From positions 1 through 61,257 of the forward strand of contig CATLBH010000011.1 of the NCBI GenBank assembly GCA_949878745.1: a stretch of DNA of 61,257 bases. The letters run 5' to 3'. This DNA comes from an uncultured Ruminiclostridium sp. GTDB taxonomy: Bacteria; Bacillota; Clostridia; Oscillospirales; Ruminococcaceae. Position numbers and translations under genes: made by a program. The number at the start of each line of letters is the position of its first letter. Within the stretch, counting starts at the first letter, position 1. Shown piece by piece: positions 18,451 to 28,082 of the stretch. Below the pieces are notes generated by a model that searched no databases, was not told where the DNA came from, and was given only the letters and a program-made list of their open reading frames with translations.

Positions 18451-18592
18451 CTTAAGGTGAAACCTAAGGGGGGGGGAGAGTGGGGGACAGGCTACGCCAA
18501 TCAAGTAGTTTTACGATAAAATAAACCACCTTATAAAACAAGCGGCACTGCGTAGCCTGTTCACCATCTCCACCCCTTTGGTGTCACCTTAA
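18451..18592. repeat. Family F large inverted repeat with G/C-run arms
   Basis: The left arm (18451-18498: CTTAAGGTGAAACC, a run of G, GACAGGCTACGCC) is complementary to the right arm (18549-18592: GCGTAGCCTGTTCACC, CCACCCC, GTGTCACCTTAAG). About 50 bp of loop separate them. The flanks add further G- and C-runs (18430-18437, 18593-18599). Together these fill most of the 18288-18748 gap; I found no gene there. Confidence 0.7.
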
Positions 18593-18748
18593 GCCCCCCG
18601 CGGGAGCGGTCCTGCACGGCCCGTGCATCAAATAAAGCATTACATAAAGGAATCGACTTTCGATAAAAACTTTTTCCCCTTGTCTATAGTATTACTTAAA
18701 ATAGTATAAAATATCGAAAAATCACAAAAAATCGGAACGGAAATCGAA

Positions 18749-19498
18749 ATGGAAGAAATTCAAAAAGAAGAAACACAGATAATATACGGAAAAAACGCGG
18801 TGATCGAAGCCCTTCGCTCCGATGCCGAAATAGACTCCGTTTATATTTCCCGCTCGGCGGGAGGAATGGGAAAAATTATCGCCTTAGCCAAGGAAAAGGG
18901 CGCGGTGATTAAAGAAGTCGGGGAAGAAAAGCTGTCCTCTCTTTCCCCTCCCGGAGCGAAGCACGGCGGCGTGGCCGCAGCGATGGCGGCGGCAAGCTAT
19001 TCCACCGTGGAGGAAATTCTTTCCGTATCGGAGGAAAAGGGGCTTCCCCCTTTTATAATCGCCGCCGACGGAATTCAGGATCCTCATAATCTGGGGGCGA
19101 TTATAAGAACCGCCGAAGCGGCGGGAGCGGACGGCGTGATCATCACCAAAAGAAGAAGCGCCTCTCTCACCCCCACGGTTTATAAAACCTCTGCGGGAGC
19201 CGCCAGCTGGATAAAGGTGGCGAGAGTCAACAGCCTGGCCGCCGTTCTGGAGGAGCTTAAGTCACACAATATCTGGGTGTACGGGGCAGAGGCGGACGGA
19301 ACGCCGTTTTATAAGGCCAAGCTGGAGGGCGGCTGTTGTCTTGTGATAGGCTCGGAGGGGTACGGACTCAGCCGACTGGTGAGAGAAAAATGCGATCAGG
19401 TTCTGTCCATAGATATGTTTGGCCACGTTAACTCCCTTAACGCTTCGGTAAGCGCGGGGATATTGATATATGAAGCGGTAAAGTACAGAAGAAAATAA
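18749..19498 (+). CDS. rlmB: 23S rRNA 2'-O-methyltransferase RlmB/TrmH family
   Basis: SPOUT-class methyltransferase of 249 residues. An N-terminal substrate-binding domain (IIYGKNAVIEALR) is followed by the knotted catalytic domain with NLGAIIRTAEAAGADGVI, VIGSEGYGLSRLV and VNSLNASVSAGILIYE. RlmB methylates G2251 of 23S rRNA; close paralogues act on tRNA, so the exact site is inferred. Confidence 0.9.
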   Translation: MEEIQKEETQIIYGKNAVIEALRSDAEIDSVYISRSAGGMGKIIALAKEKGAVIKEVGEEKLSSLSPPGAKHGGVAAAMAAASYSTVEEILSVSEEKGLPPFIIAADGIQDPHNLGAIIRTAEAAGADGVIITKRRSASLTPTVYKTSAGAASWIKVARVNSLAAVLEELKSHNIWVYGAEADGTPFYKAKLEGGCCLVIGSEGYGLSRLVREKCDQVLSIDMFGHVNSLNASVSAGILIYEAVKYRRK

Positions 19499-19573
19499 AA
19501 GAAAGTAAGAGAAAGTAAGCTGCGGTTTAGCCGCGTTAATACCGTACGGCCGAGCGGAAAGGAAGGAGAAAAT

Positions 19574-22552
19574 ATGCCGAATAACTTTTCACTTGATGAT
19601 ATTTTAGCCGAAATAGACGCCAAAAAGTCGGGAGGCGGCCCTTCGGCAAAGGTCGACAGGCCGAATGACAAAATCGGTAAAAACGATTACACCGTCACCT
19701 CGATCATAAATTCGGAGGAGCTGAAGGCCTCCGCACAGGCCAAAAAGGCGGAGCCGATAAAAACGGCGAAAACGGAGGGAACGGCGGCGCCCGGTATCGC
19801 GCAAAGTGCCCCCAAAACGGAAAAAAAGCCCCCTTTGAAATCAAAAAACGACGATTACAGCGTAACCGCCATAATCAACAGCGAGGAGCTGAAACAAAAA
19901 GCCGCCGTAAAAGAAAAAAGCGCGGAAAGGCCGATCCCGCCCATAAAATTCCCCGGAGTCCCGGTACCCGAAAAAAGCGGGACGAATCCCGCCGAACAAA
20001 AGGCCGAATCCCCCAAGCCCAGACTCGCGAAAAGAGAATTTAACACCGAACAGCGTAGGCTTATCGAAACCACCCTTAAAGCGGAGGAGGATTTTGAAAA
20101 CCCAGACGAGCTTATCGACGCCATAAATCCCTATGAGGTGAAAAGCAAGGCGGCGGATTTAAGCGCGGTTCTGGGCGGCGATACCTTAGGTATAGCGGGG
20201 GACGATCTTAAACAGTTGGCGGAGGCTTCCCACAGGGAAAGAGTAAAGCTGGCGGACGACGGAGTAAGGGTATACGGAAGCGAACAAGCCAACGTCCTTT
20301 CCCCCGAAAAGCCCGTATTTGATCCCTCCGCCGCCACCAACGAACAGTTGTTCGCGGCGGAAAAAAAGCCTCTTTATGAGGCGGAAACCATCGAAACCAC
20401 CGCGCCGGTTAAAAAATATGTTCCCCAGAAGGAAAAGGATAAAGCCGAGGCGGAGAAAAAACAGCCAGTTCCCAAAAAAACCGAAAAAGAGCGGAGAAGC
20501 AACGACGCTCTTTTGGAAAAGCTTAATCTTGCCCTTTCCCGCAAAAAGGCGGAGGAGGAAGTGAAAAAACGCACTATGGGACTTTCCGAGGGCACCTCGG
20601 AAAATTCCCTCAAACTCCCCACCAGTGGTCTTAATCTTGACGGCGAAAGGATTATAATGGCTACCGGAGTTATTCCCGAAGCCGATATCATAAAGGAAAA
20701 ATCAAAAAGAAAACTTAGGGACTTCGTTATGGAAAGCGACAAGGAGGAGGACGAAGAAGAGAGCGAAGATTTTGAAAGCTACGATTCCACGGGTCAGATA
20801 TGGTCGGATCTCTGCGAGTCCCACAGGGTCATTAAGATACGGTTTTTCATTCTTTTCGCCCTCACCCTGTTTATGTTTTTCGTCTCTCTTATGGGAGATC
20901 TGAACAAGGGAATGATATTCGACTTTTTCGGCTTTGACGTTACGTTTCTCGACAGACGCGCCAACGCCCAGGGCTTTTTGTTCTACAATCTGATTGCCGG
21001 GGTAATTTCCGCGGCTTTGTGCTCCTCGGTGCTGTATAACGGCATTGTGAAGCTGTTTAAATTGAAGGCGGACTGTGACAGCGTATGCGCCGTGACCGCC
21101 ATGACCGCCATTGTGACCACCGCCGTAAATATCGTACGCTCGGACGATATAATATTAAGCCGTTCTTACATATATATACCCGTGGCGATAGCGGGGCTGA
21201 TGTTCAACACTTTGGGGAAGCTTATGATGGTTACCCGCGCTAAGCGGAATTTCAGGTTTATTTCGGGGGACACCGCCAAATATTCGGCGGTAATGGTGGA
21301 CAGCGACGCCGCTTCCATGCTCACAAAGGGCGTTGCGGGAGAATTTCCCTATCTGGCGGCGATGAGGAAAACGGAGCTGCTCACCGATTTTCTTAGAAGC
21401 AGCTATTGTGAGGACAAGGCGGACCGCTTAAGCGTAAAGGCGGCGCCCATTGCTGTGGGTATTTCCATTCTTGCCGCCCTTGTGGCGTATTTGATTCCCT
21501 ACGGCAGCGAGGGGCTTCACGGAAACCTTTACTGGACGCTGACGGTTCTTACGGCGGTTATGTCCTTGGCAACCCCTTTCGGTATGATGTTTATGGTTAA
21601 CGTACCCTTGACAAGGGCGGGACGGAGTCTCGCCAAGTCCGAAAGCGTGGTTTTGGGATATGAGTCGGCGGAATATTTCGCCGAAACCAACTCGCTTATG
21701 GTGGACGCTTCCCTTTTATTCCCCGCGGGCACGATAATCTATTCCAATATCAAGCACTGTAAGCAGCCCAACTCGATAAACAACATAGCGCTGGATCAGG
21801 CGATAATTCTGGCGGCAAGTCTCGCCATAAAAAGCAATTCCGCCATGTCAAATATGTTCAAGGATATGATAAACGACAAAGAGGACATTCTGGTGAAGGT
21901 GGAAAACTGCGTTTACGAGGATAACTTGGGTATACTGGGCTGGTTCGGCAACAAGCGTATGATTATGGGAAGCCGCGAACAGATGAAGCATCACGACATC
22001 AAGCTGCCCGATATGAAAAAAGTCAGAAAATACGCCAACGACAGCACGGAAATCATTTACCTATCCGTGGCGGGCGAGGTGGTGATAATGTTCTTCGTGG
22101 AGCTTAAGCCGAATCCGAACATAGCGGCCTGTTTAAAACAGCTGGCGGCGGAGGGGGTTTCGCTGGTGGTAAAAACCACCGATTCCATTATAACAGTGGA
22201 AAAGCTGGCGGAGGTTTTCGAAATCCCCCCCGAAAGGATAAAAATACTTCCTTACAGTATGCATGAGCTTTATCACGAGTATACCCGCTATACCTCAAGG
22301 GGCAGCGGGGCGGTCAGCTGCAACGGCACCTTCAGCGGCTTCGCGGGGGCGATATTGGCGGCGAAAAAGCTTATCGGCGACGTTAATCTCGGTATGTACG
22401 TAATGCTGGGCGGGGCGCTTATAGGCGTGGCGGCGGCTCTTGCGGCGGCGTTTACTGGCAACGGCTGGCTTATTTCTCCCAGTATGGTGTTGGGCTGGAA
22501 CACACTTTGTCTTTTGGTTACCACCGTTGTCCAAAGCATAAGACGGTATTGA
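19574..22552 (+). CDS. Large membrane protein resembling a catalytically dead P-type ATPase
   Basis: The product has 992 residues. A long cytosolic N-terminus of about 415 residues is rich in Lys, Glu and Pro. It contains two copies of a motif at 37-51 and 93-107 (DDYSVTAIINSEEL type). From about 418 there are several TM segments and a soluble region ordered like P1B ATPases. LGWFGNKRMIMGSREQM resembles the nucleotide-domain end. GVSLVVKTTDSIITVEKLA sits where VVMLTGDN occurs. The DKTGT phosphorylation motif is replaced by MVDASLLFPAGT (near 709), and GDGxND by CNGTFSGFAG (near 915). It is thus likely a pseudo-pump. SD AAGGAGA. Confidence 0.6.
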   Translation: MPNNFSLDDILAEIDAKKSGGGPSAKVDRPNDKIGKNDYTVTSIINSEELKASAQAKKAEPIKTAKTEGTAAPGIAQSAPKTEKKPPLKSKNDDYSVTAIINSEELKQKAAVKEKSAERPIPPIKFPGVPVPEKSGTNPAEQKAESPKPRLAKREFNTEQRRLIETTLKAEEDFENPDELIDAINPYEVKSKAADLSAVLGGDTLGIAGDDLKQLAEASHRERVKLADDGVRVYGSEQANVLSPEKPVFDPSAATNEQLFAAEKKPLYEAETIETTAPVKKYVPQKEKDKAEAEKKQPVPKKTEKERRSNDALLEKLNLALSRKKAEEEVKKRTMGLSEGTSENSLKLPTSGLNLDGERIIMATGVIPEADIIKEKSKRKLRDFVMESDKEEDEEESEDFESYDSTGQIWSDLCESHRVIKIRFFILFALTLFMFFVSLMGDLNKGMIFDFFGFDVTFLDRRANAQGFLFYNLIAGVISAALCSSVLYNGIVKLFKLKADCDSVCAVTAMTAIVTTAVNIVRSDDIILSRSYIYIPVAIAGLMFNTLGKLMMVTRAKRNFRFISGDTAKYSAVMVDSDAASMLTKGVAGEFPYLAAMRKTELLTDFLRSSYCEDKADRLSVKAAPIAVGISILAALVAYLIPYGSEGLHGNLYWTLTVLTAVMSLATPFGMMFMVNVPLTRAGRSLAKSESVVLGYESAEYFAETNSLMVDASLLFPAGTIIYSNIKHCKQPNSINNIALDQAIILAASLAIKSNSAMSNMFKDMINDKEDILVKVENCVYEDNLGILGWFGNKRMIMGSREQMKHHDIKLPDMKKVRKYANDSTEIIYLSVAGEVVIMFFVELKPNPNIAACLKQLAAEGVSLVVKTTDSIITVEKLAEVFEIPPERIKILPYSMHELYHEYTRYTSRGSGAVSCNGTFSGFAGAILAAKKLIGDVNLGMYVMLGGALIGVAAALAAAFTGNGWLISPSMVLGWNTLCLLVTTVVQSIRRY

Positions 22553-22566
22553 TACCGTTATTATAA

Positions 22567-22726
22567 GAACCTGTCTTCACAAGATATTGCACGTGTCTTT
22601 TCGACAAATTTTGCCGATGACTGCGTCAATATTCCTTGAAATACGCGAGTATTCCTGCGAAATTTTTCCTTGTCCTCGACAAAATTTGCTCGAAAATCCA
22701 CGCACAAATCCTGTGAAGACAGGTTC
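22567..22726. repeat. Family B hairpin repeat, copy 2
   Basis: 160 bp bounded by GAACCTGTCTTCACA and TGTGAAGACAGGTTC (perfectly complementary ends). The inner core is as in other copies, but the middle GACGGGCTTATCGCG is replaced by GAAATACGCGAGTATTC. It fills the gap between the pseudo-ATPase and the esterase gene. Confidence 0.8.
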
Positions 22727-22756
22727 AAAAAGAAAAAAAAGAAAGGGCAGATTTAA

Positions 22757-24283
22757 ATGAGTAAATTTAAAACGGCGGTCATATTCAGCAGCAATATGGT
22801 GCTTCAGCGCGAAAAGCCCGTGCTGATTTTCGGAGAGGGCGAAAACGGAGAAGTTGTGAAGGCCGAGATTGACGGTATGACCGCTTCGGCCAGGGTAAGA
22901 GGGGAAAGATGGCAGATTCAGCTTCCTCCCCATAAAGCGGGCGGCGATTACACTCTTAAGGTAACCTGCGGCGGCTGTGAAAAGGTATTCACAAATGTGG
23001 TATACGGCGAGGTATGGCTTGCGGGAGGACAGTCCAATATGGAGCTGGAGCTTCAGAACTGCTTTGAAAAGGAAGCCTTGACCACCGATAAAAATCCCGG
23101 CGTGAGATTTTATTACACTCCGAAAAAGTCCTTCAAGGAAAAGGATTTCCTTGAATGCGAGGAAAATTCGGCTTGGGCGGAATTCAGCGCAGAAAACGCC
23201 AAATGCTGGTCGGCGGTGGGCTATTTCTTCGCCCGTGAGCTGGCGGAAAAATTGGGCGTTACCGTGGGAATCGTCGGCTGTAACTGGGGCGGTTCCTCCG
23301 CTTCCTGCTGGATGAGCAGAGAAGCTCTGGAAAAGGATTCCGATACCAACGAATACTTAATGGACATCAAGAAGCAGGCCGAGGGAAAAACACCCGCGGA
23401 GGTGGAAGCCGAATGGGAAAAATACTGGTCTGACGTGGCGGAATGGAACAGAAAGGTTACGGAATTTTATACGAAGAATCCCTTCGGAACCTGGGAGGAA
23501 TGCTTGGGCTATGCGGGTCCCATGCTTTATCCCGGCCCCCCCAGCGAGTTTAACCCTATGTCGGCAACCGTGCTTTACCGCTCAATGATACAGAGAATAT
23601 GCCCCTATACCTTAAAGGGCTTTATCTACTATCAGGGCGAAAGCGACGACACCCGTCCCAAGACCTATTATAAGCTTTTCAGAGGTCTTATAGGCTTATG
23701 GAGAAGGGACTGGGGCGACGATACCCTTCCCTTCCTGTTCGTTCAGCTGCCTATGCACCGCTATAAGGCCGATCCCGATTTCAAGAACTGGTGCCATATA
23801 AGAGAGGCTCAGATGAAGGTGTTTAATACGGTTAAAAACACCGGTATCGCGGTGGCTCTCGACAAGGGTCAGTTCGACGAAATACACCCCGTCTATAAGC
23901 TCCCCATAGGCCACAGACTGGCTTTACAGGCTCTTTACGGCGTATACGGCTTTGAGAATCTCGAAGGCGAGGCCTTTGGCCCGATGTATAAGGACTGCCT
24001 CTACAGAGGAAACGAAATCGAGTTGCGCTTCGATCACTGTCAGGGCTTTAAGATTGACGGAGAGGCTAAGGGCTTCGAGATAGCGGGAGAGGATAAGGAA
24101 TTCAAGCCCGCCGATGTAAAGATAGAGGGAGACAAAATAATCGTTTCTTCATCCGAGGTAAAAGAACCGCTTTATGTAAGATACAACTGGACCAATTACG
24201 CCGAGGTGACGGTGTTCGGCGTTAACGGGCTTCCTCTGGCTCCATTCAGAACATCCGTTTTTGACGAAAAGGAAGAGGCGTGA
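22757..24283 (+). CDS. Sialate O-acetylesterase (SASA domain)
   Basis: A 508-residue member of the SASA/DUF303 SGNH-like esterases. The nucleophile block is GEVWLAGGQSNME, with YYQGESDD in the middle and the catalytic DEIHP near residue 377. No signal peptide is visible, so it is probably cytosolic and acts on imported acetylated sugars. Its end overlaps ispD by 4 nt (GTGA). Confidence 0.88.
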   Translation: MSKFKTAVIFSSNMVLQREKPVLIFGEGENGEVVKAEIDGMTASARVRGERWQIQLPPHKAGGDYTLKVTCGGCEKVFTNVVYGEVWLAGGQSNMELELQNCFEKEALTTDKNPGVRFYYTPKKSFKEKDFLECEENSAWAEFSAENAKCWSAVGYFFARELAEKLGVTVGIVGCNWGGSSASCWMSREALEKDSDTNEYLMDIKKQAEGKTPAEVEAEWEKYWSDVAEWNRKVTEFYTKNPFGTWEECLGYAGPMLYPGPPSEFNPMSATVLYRSMIQRICPYTLKGFIYYQGESDDTRPKTYYKLFRGLIGLWRRDWGDDTLPFLFVQLPMHRYKADPDFKNWCHIREAQMKVFNTVKNTGIAVALDKGQFDEIHPVYKLPIGHRLALQALYGVYGFENLEGEAFGPMYKDCLYRGNEIELRFDHCQGFKIDGEAKGFEIAGEDKEFKPADVKIEGDKIIVSSSEVKEPLYVRYNWTNYAEVTVFGVNGLPLAPFRTSVFDEKEEA

Positions 24284-24987
24284 TATTCGCGGGTATCTGC
24301 GCGGGCGGAAAAGGAACGAGGCTGAGCGCCGACGGATATTCAAGCCTTCCCAAGCAGTTTATGCTCTTGGGGGAAAAACCCGTTATAGCCTATTCCGTTG
24401 AAAGCTTTCTCCTCTGTCGGGAAATCAAGACCGTATTTATCGCGGTTTCAGAGGATTTTTTTGAGCACTGTGAGGGCTTGTTCCGTGAGCCGAGAATAAA
24501 GACGATAAGGGGCGGTAAAAACCGCGCCGAAACCGTGGCGGCTCTGGCGGCGGCGTGTAGGGAATACGGCGGGACCGACGGGGATATTCTGGTGACTCAC
24601 GACGCGGCGCGCCCCTTTGTGAGCAAAGAGGTTATAAGGCGCTGCGTGGAAGCGGCGGAGGAATACGGAGCCGCAGGCGCCGCGCTTCCCGCTTCGGATA
24701 CGGTTTTAAGGTGTGAAAGAGGTCTTGTTGCCGACGCTCCCCCCCGCTCCGAGATGTTTCTCGCCCAGACCCCCCAGAGCTTTAAGCTGGGTCTTTTCCA
24801 CAAGGTGTGGAGCGGTCTTTCTCAAAAGGAAAAAGAGGAGGCCACCGACGTTTGCGGAATGTTTTACCGAGCGGGAGAAAGGGTAAGGATCGTGGAAGGC
24901 GAAAAGCAGTGCTTTAAAATCACCTTCGGCGAAGATATGGAAAAGGCGGAAGCCGTTGTCAAAAATCAATTTCATAAAGGAGAATAA
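24280..24987 (+). CDS. ispD: 2-C-methyl-D-erythritol 4-phosphate cytidylyltransferase
   Basis: CTP-dependent step of the MEP isoprenoid pathway. The 235-residue product has CAGGKGTRLS, PKQFMLLGEKPVIAYSVESF and VTHDAARPFV, which are IspD motifs. The related ribitol-phosphate enzyme TarI is the main alternative, but no teichoic-acid genes adjoin. It starts at GTG 24280, inside the esterase stop, with GGAAGAGG upstream, so it is translationally coupled. Confidence 0.85.
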   Translation: MIFAGICAGGKGTRLSADGYSSLPKQFMLLGEKPVIAYSVESFLLCREIKTVFIAVSEDFFEHCEGLFREPRIKTIRGGKNRAETVAALAAACREYGGTDGDILVTHDAARPFVSKEVIRRCVEAAEEYGAAGAALPASDTVLRCERGLVADAPPRSEMFLAQTPQSFKLGLFHKVWSGLSQKEKEEATDVCGMFYRAGERVRIVEGEKQCFKITFGEDMEKAEAVVKNQFHKGE

Positions 24988-24990
24988 GCT

Positions 24991-25527
24991 ATGAGTAAAT
25001 ATTCGGGCACCCAAACGGAAAAGAACCTTGAGGCGGCGTTTGCCGGAGAATCTCAGGCGAGAAATAAGTATACATACTTTGCCTCAGTAGCGAAGAAGGA
25101 GGGTTTTGAACAGATTTCCTCCATTTTCCTCAAAACGGCGGACAACGAAAAGGAACACGCCAAAATGTGGTTTAAGGAATTGCAAGGCATAGGCGATACC
25201 AAGGCGAATCTTTCGGCGGCGGCAGACGGCGAAAACTACGAATGGACGGATATGTACGAGGGCTTTGCCAAAACCGCCGAGGAAGAGGGATTTCCCGAGC
25301 TGGCGGCGAAATTCCGTGCGGTGGGAGAGATCGAAAAGCGCCACGAGGAAAGATACCGTGCGCTGCTGAAAAACGTGGAGACGGCGGCGGTGTTTGAAAA
25401 GAGCGAGGTCAAGGTATGGGAGTGCAGAAACTGCGGTCATATCGTAGTGGGAACCAAGGCTCCCGAGGTTTGCCCCGTTTGTAATCATCCGCAGAGCTAT
25501 TTTGAGATTATGGCGGAGAATTATTGA
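24991..25527 (+). CDS. rbr: Rubrerythrin
   Basis: Non-heme di-iron peroxidase that protects anaerobes from H2O2. The 178-residue product is a four-helix bundle with ligands in [14 protein letters not shown] and [10 protein letters not shown] and a second pair near [13 protein letters not shown]-terminal rubredoxin module follows with WECRNCGHI and [11 protein letters not shown]. Normal length. It lies 3 bp after ispD with SD AAAGGAG and is followed by a strong terminator. Confidence 0.96.
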   Translation: MSKYSGTQTEKNLEAAFAGESQARNKYTYFASVAKKEGFEQISSIFLKTADNEKEHAKMWFKELQGIGDTKANLSAAADGENYEWTDMYEGFAKTAEEEGFPELAAKFRAVGEIEKRHEERYRALLKNVETAAVFEKSEVKVWECRNCGHIVVGTKAPEVCPVCNHPQSYFEIMAENY

Positions 25528-25572
25528 TTTGGGTTGAGGTGAACGGGGAGAGGAAGGTAATTTTGTAAATGA

Positions 25573-25604
25573 AACACCGCGGTTTTTTGACCGCGGTGTT
25601 TTTG
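25573..25604 (+). terminator. Rho-independent terminator after rbr
   Basis: AACACCGCGG-TTTTTTGA-CCGCGGTGTT followed by TTTT: a perfect 10-bp stem. Confidence 0.9.
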
Positions 25605-25611
25605 ATCTTTT

Positions 25612-25720
25612 ATACTAATCTTTGGTCAACATTTTTTGTCTATAATCTGACCAAATTAGTATTAAACTGTTGGATTAGCGTTTCGGGAGCAATCCCTTTT
25701 TAAACTGACGTAATATCCAC
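25612..25720. repeat. Family C/D hairpin repeats joined by linker (copy at 25.6 kb)
   Basis: ACTAATCTTTGGTCA...TGACCAAATTAGT, then AAACTGTTGGATTAGCG, then the linker TTTCGGGAGCAATCCC and TTTTTAAACTGACGTAA. Part of the first hairpin is deleted or recombined relative to 15589 and 39148. Confidence 0.65.
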
Positions 25721-25730
25721 CTTATAATAA

Positions 25731-26924
25731 TTATTTACTTCCCTTCCCCTTCTTGATTTGCGCCGCCAACAGCGCTGCCGCAAGCATCGCCAAAGCAAAC
25801 AGCCCCTGTATCAGAATAGCCGTCCAAATAACCCCTTCGTCATACACCATCCCATCCGCTCCATATATCGAGTTATTCCCCCTAACATACCAATAAACCG
25901 GCAAAAACCTCGCCACATTCAGAATATTCTCCCCCAGAAGCGACTGAGACACGAACACCCCGCAAAGGAACGCCATTCCCAGCCCCAGCACGTTAGAGAC
26001 CATAGAGGTGATATAATTTGCCTTTTTTACGGATTCCGACCCGAGTATCCCCACTAGAGCCGACAGGGCAAGAGAAAACAGCATAAACACAAGCATCTGA
26101 AGCAAAGAGTAGAAGCAATGTCCGTTAAACAGCGTCCCCCCCGTAATTATCGTACCCGCCAGCAGAAGTACCCCCGCGGATACCAGACACACCATAAACG
26201 CGCCGCAGATTATCTGCGCCATATACTTGACGGGGGAGATAGGAGCGCAAAAGCTTCTTGACCTCACGTCCTCGTTCAGAAAGGAGGAAAAGGTAGGCAC
26301 CAATATTCCCAATATCATCATCAGCATAATATAGGGAACAAAGTTGTAAAACAGATAAGCCCCCGTATTTTCCGCGTCCCAGCCGTTGTCGGAGGAAAAG
26401 CCCGTTACCTCAACCCCGTTTTCCAGCGTTTTTGCCGCTTCCTTACAGGCTTCCGCCGTATTGTAGCCGCCTATTATATAAAGCCTTGCCGCCGCTATAT
26501 AAGAATCAATTACGCTTTCCGTGAAAACCTCCGACGCGCTTCCCGCTATCACCTGGGAGGAGAGAAGCTTTTCCGTCTCTCCCGAACTGAGCATTTCGGC
26601 GAATCCTTTGTTTATGGTGAGAACATACTCCGCCTTGCGGTAATAAAGGCTGTCCTGAACAGCGTTTTCTCTCTCGAAATCAATATCCGCCATTTTTATA
26701 TTGGTGGAATTTTCAAGATAGCTTAAAAAAGCCCTGCTTTCCTCCGTATTGTCCTTGTCGTTTACGGCGAGCAGGGAGACGAATCCGTCCATACTCTCCC
26801 CGCTTCCGTTGAGACCGCTTCCTCCCATCATGGTCATACCGAGAAGCACGGCGAACATAACCATATACATTACCGCGATCCCGATATAAGAGGGAATAAG
26901 CCTTATATATGCTTTAAATACCAT
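25731..26924 (-). CDS. ABC-2 type transporter permease
   Basis: 397 residues: one N-terminal TM, an extracytoplasmic stretch of about 190 residues, then five TM segments at the C-terminus. This is the ABC-2/NatB-type layout used for drug or peptide efflux. LVPTFSSFLNEDVRSRSFCAPISP is the coupling loop region (given here only as the segment after the second TM block). It is the last gene of the three-gene exporter operon, 18 bp after the sister permease. Confidence 0.82.
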   Translation of the reverse strand: MVFKAYIRLIPSYIGIAVMYMVMFAVLLGMTMMGGSGLNGSGESMDGFVSLLAVNDKDNTEESRAFLSYLENSTNIKMADIDFERENAVQDSLYYRKAEYVLTINKGFAEMLSSGETEKLLSSQVIAGSASEVFTESVIDSYIAAARLYIIGGYNTAEACKEAAKTLENGVEVTGFSSDNGWDAENTGAYLFYNFVPYIMLMMILGILVPTFSSFLNEDVRSRSFCAPISPVKYMAQIICGAFMVCLVSAGVLLLAGTIITGGTLFNGHCFYSLLQMLVFMLFSLALSALVGILGSESVKKANYITSMVSNVLGLGMAFLCGVFVSQSLLGENILNVARFLPVYWYVRGNNSIYGADGMVYDEGVIWTAILIQGLFALAMLAAALLAAQIKKGKGSK

Positions 26925-26942
26925 ATTCTTCTCCTTATAATC

Positions 26943-28082
26943 TCATATAGATTTGTATTTCCGCTTGCGGGTCATTATCATGGAACCGGTCAGCATCAGC
27001 GCGCACCAGATAAGCAAAACCACGATGTTTGAAAAAAGCTTTTCATAGCTTCCGTAAACGCACAGGCTGTAAAAACAGTCCACTATCAGAGCCGCCGGGT
27101 TTATGCGGTTGAACAACGGAAAGCTTTCCTCGATAAAGAGTCTCATCCCCCCGAACATAAGCCCGCTGAGAAAACACAGACCCAGTGAGCAGGTGAGCAA
27201 TATCGCGTTTTTTATTCCGTCCTTCATTCCTCCGACGGAACCTATAAAACATCCGAAGCTGTTACCGAGCACCGAGCTTAAAAAATTCACCGTCACTATT
27301 ACCCAGAAGGGTACGCCGAACTTTATTCCCAGAACGTACGCAAGGTATACCGAGGCGATGTTGAGAAAGACGTTGTGGATCAAAAGGGTGGCGATAAGGG
27401 ATGATAAAATATCTCCGAATTTGCTTACCGGGCTAACCTCCACCCTTGCCCCCAAAGCCGAAAGATTGGCCTGATGATTTATGGCGCAGTACATTCCCAT
27501 CATCGAGCCGAAAAGCCCGCTCATGGCCAGAAGGTTATAAAAATATTGAACGTAAGGGTCATAATTTGCGGAATTGGATTCAGATCTTATATAGCTTGTC
27601 TCTTTCTCCATCTCTTTTATTATTTGGGGCACTTTATCGGGATTCGATGCGGCGGCCGCGCTGATTATCTCATAGCGGCTCTTGAAGCTGTCAAGTACCG
27701 ATTTTACTATTCCCGACTTTATTCCCGCCCCTTTTGGCACCGTCAGGGAAATGTCGCCGTCCACGTAGATTATCCCCTGAAGCTCTCCTTTTTCCATAAG
27801 CTCCTTAGCCTTATTCTCTTCTTCGGTGACTATGTTAAAAAGCGCTTTTTCTTCCGAAGCCGACTCGGAAAGGGCGGTTAACATTTCCTCGAAGCCCTCC
27901 GGGGGTTCCGTTTTCTTTATGACGGCTATGGGGATATCCGCGTAATCCTGTTCGCTGTCCGCCAGATTCCCGAAGGCCACAAAAAACAGAGTGCCTAAAA
28001 TCACGGGAAAACCCATCAGCCAGAACACCACTATTTTATTGCGCAAAAGGGAGATAAACTCATATTTTATACGGTTAAGCAT
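26943..28082 (-). CDS. ABC-2 type transporter permease
   Basis: 379 residues with the same ABC-2 layout as the next gene (N-terminal TM at about 17-37, outer domain, five TM). The two probably form the heterodimeric channel. Its start codon overlaps the ATPase stop (TGATG), so its synthesis is coupled to it. Confidence 0.82.
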   Translation of the reverse strand: MLNRIKYEFISLLRNKIVVFWLMGFPVILGTLFFVAFGNLADSEQDYADIPIAVIKKTEPPEGFEEMLTALSESASEEKALFNIVTEEENKAKELMEKGELQGIIYVDGDISLTVPKGAGIKSGIVKSVLDSFKSRYEIISAAAASNPDKVPQIIKEMEKETSYIRSESNSANYDPYVQYFYNLLAMSGLFGSMMGMYCAINHQANLSALGARVEVSPVSKFGDILSSLIATLLIHNVFLNIASVYLAYVLGIKFGVPFWVIVTVNFLSSVLGNSFGCFIGSVGGMKDGIKNAILLTCSLGLCFLSGLMFGGMRLFIEESFPLFNRINPAALIVDCFYSLCVYGSYEKLFSNIVVLLIWCALMLTGSMIMTRKRKYKSI

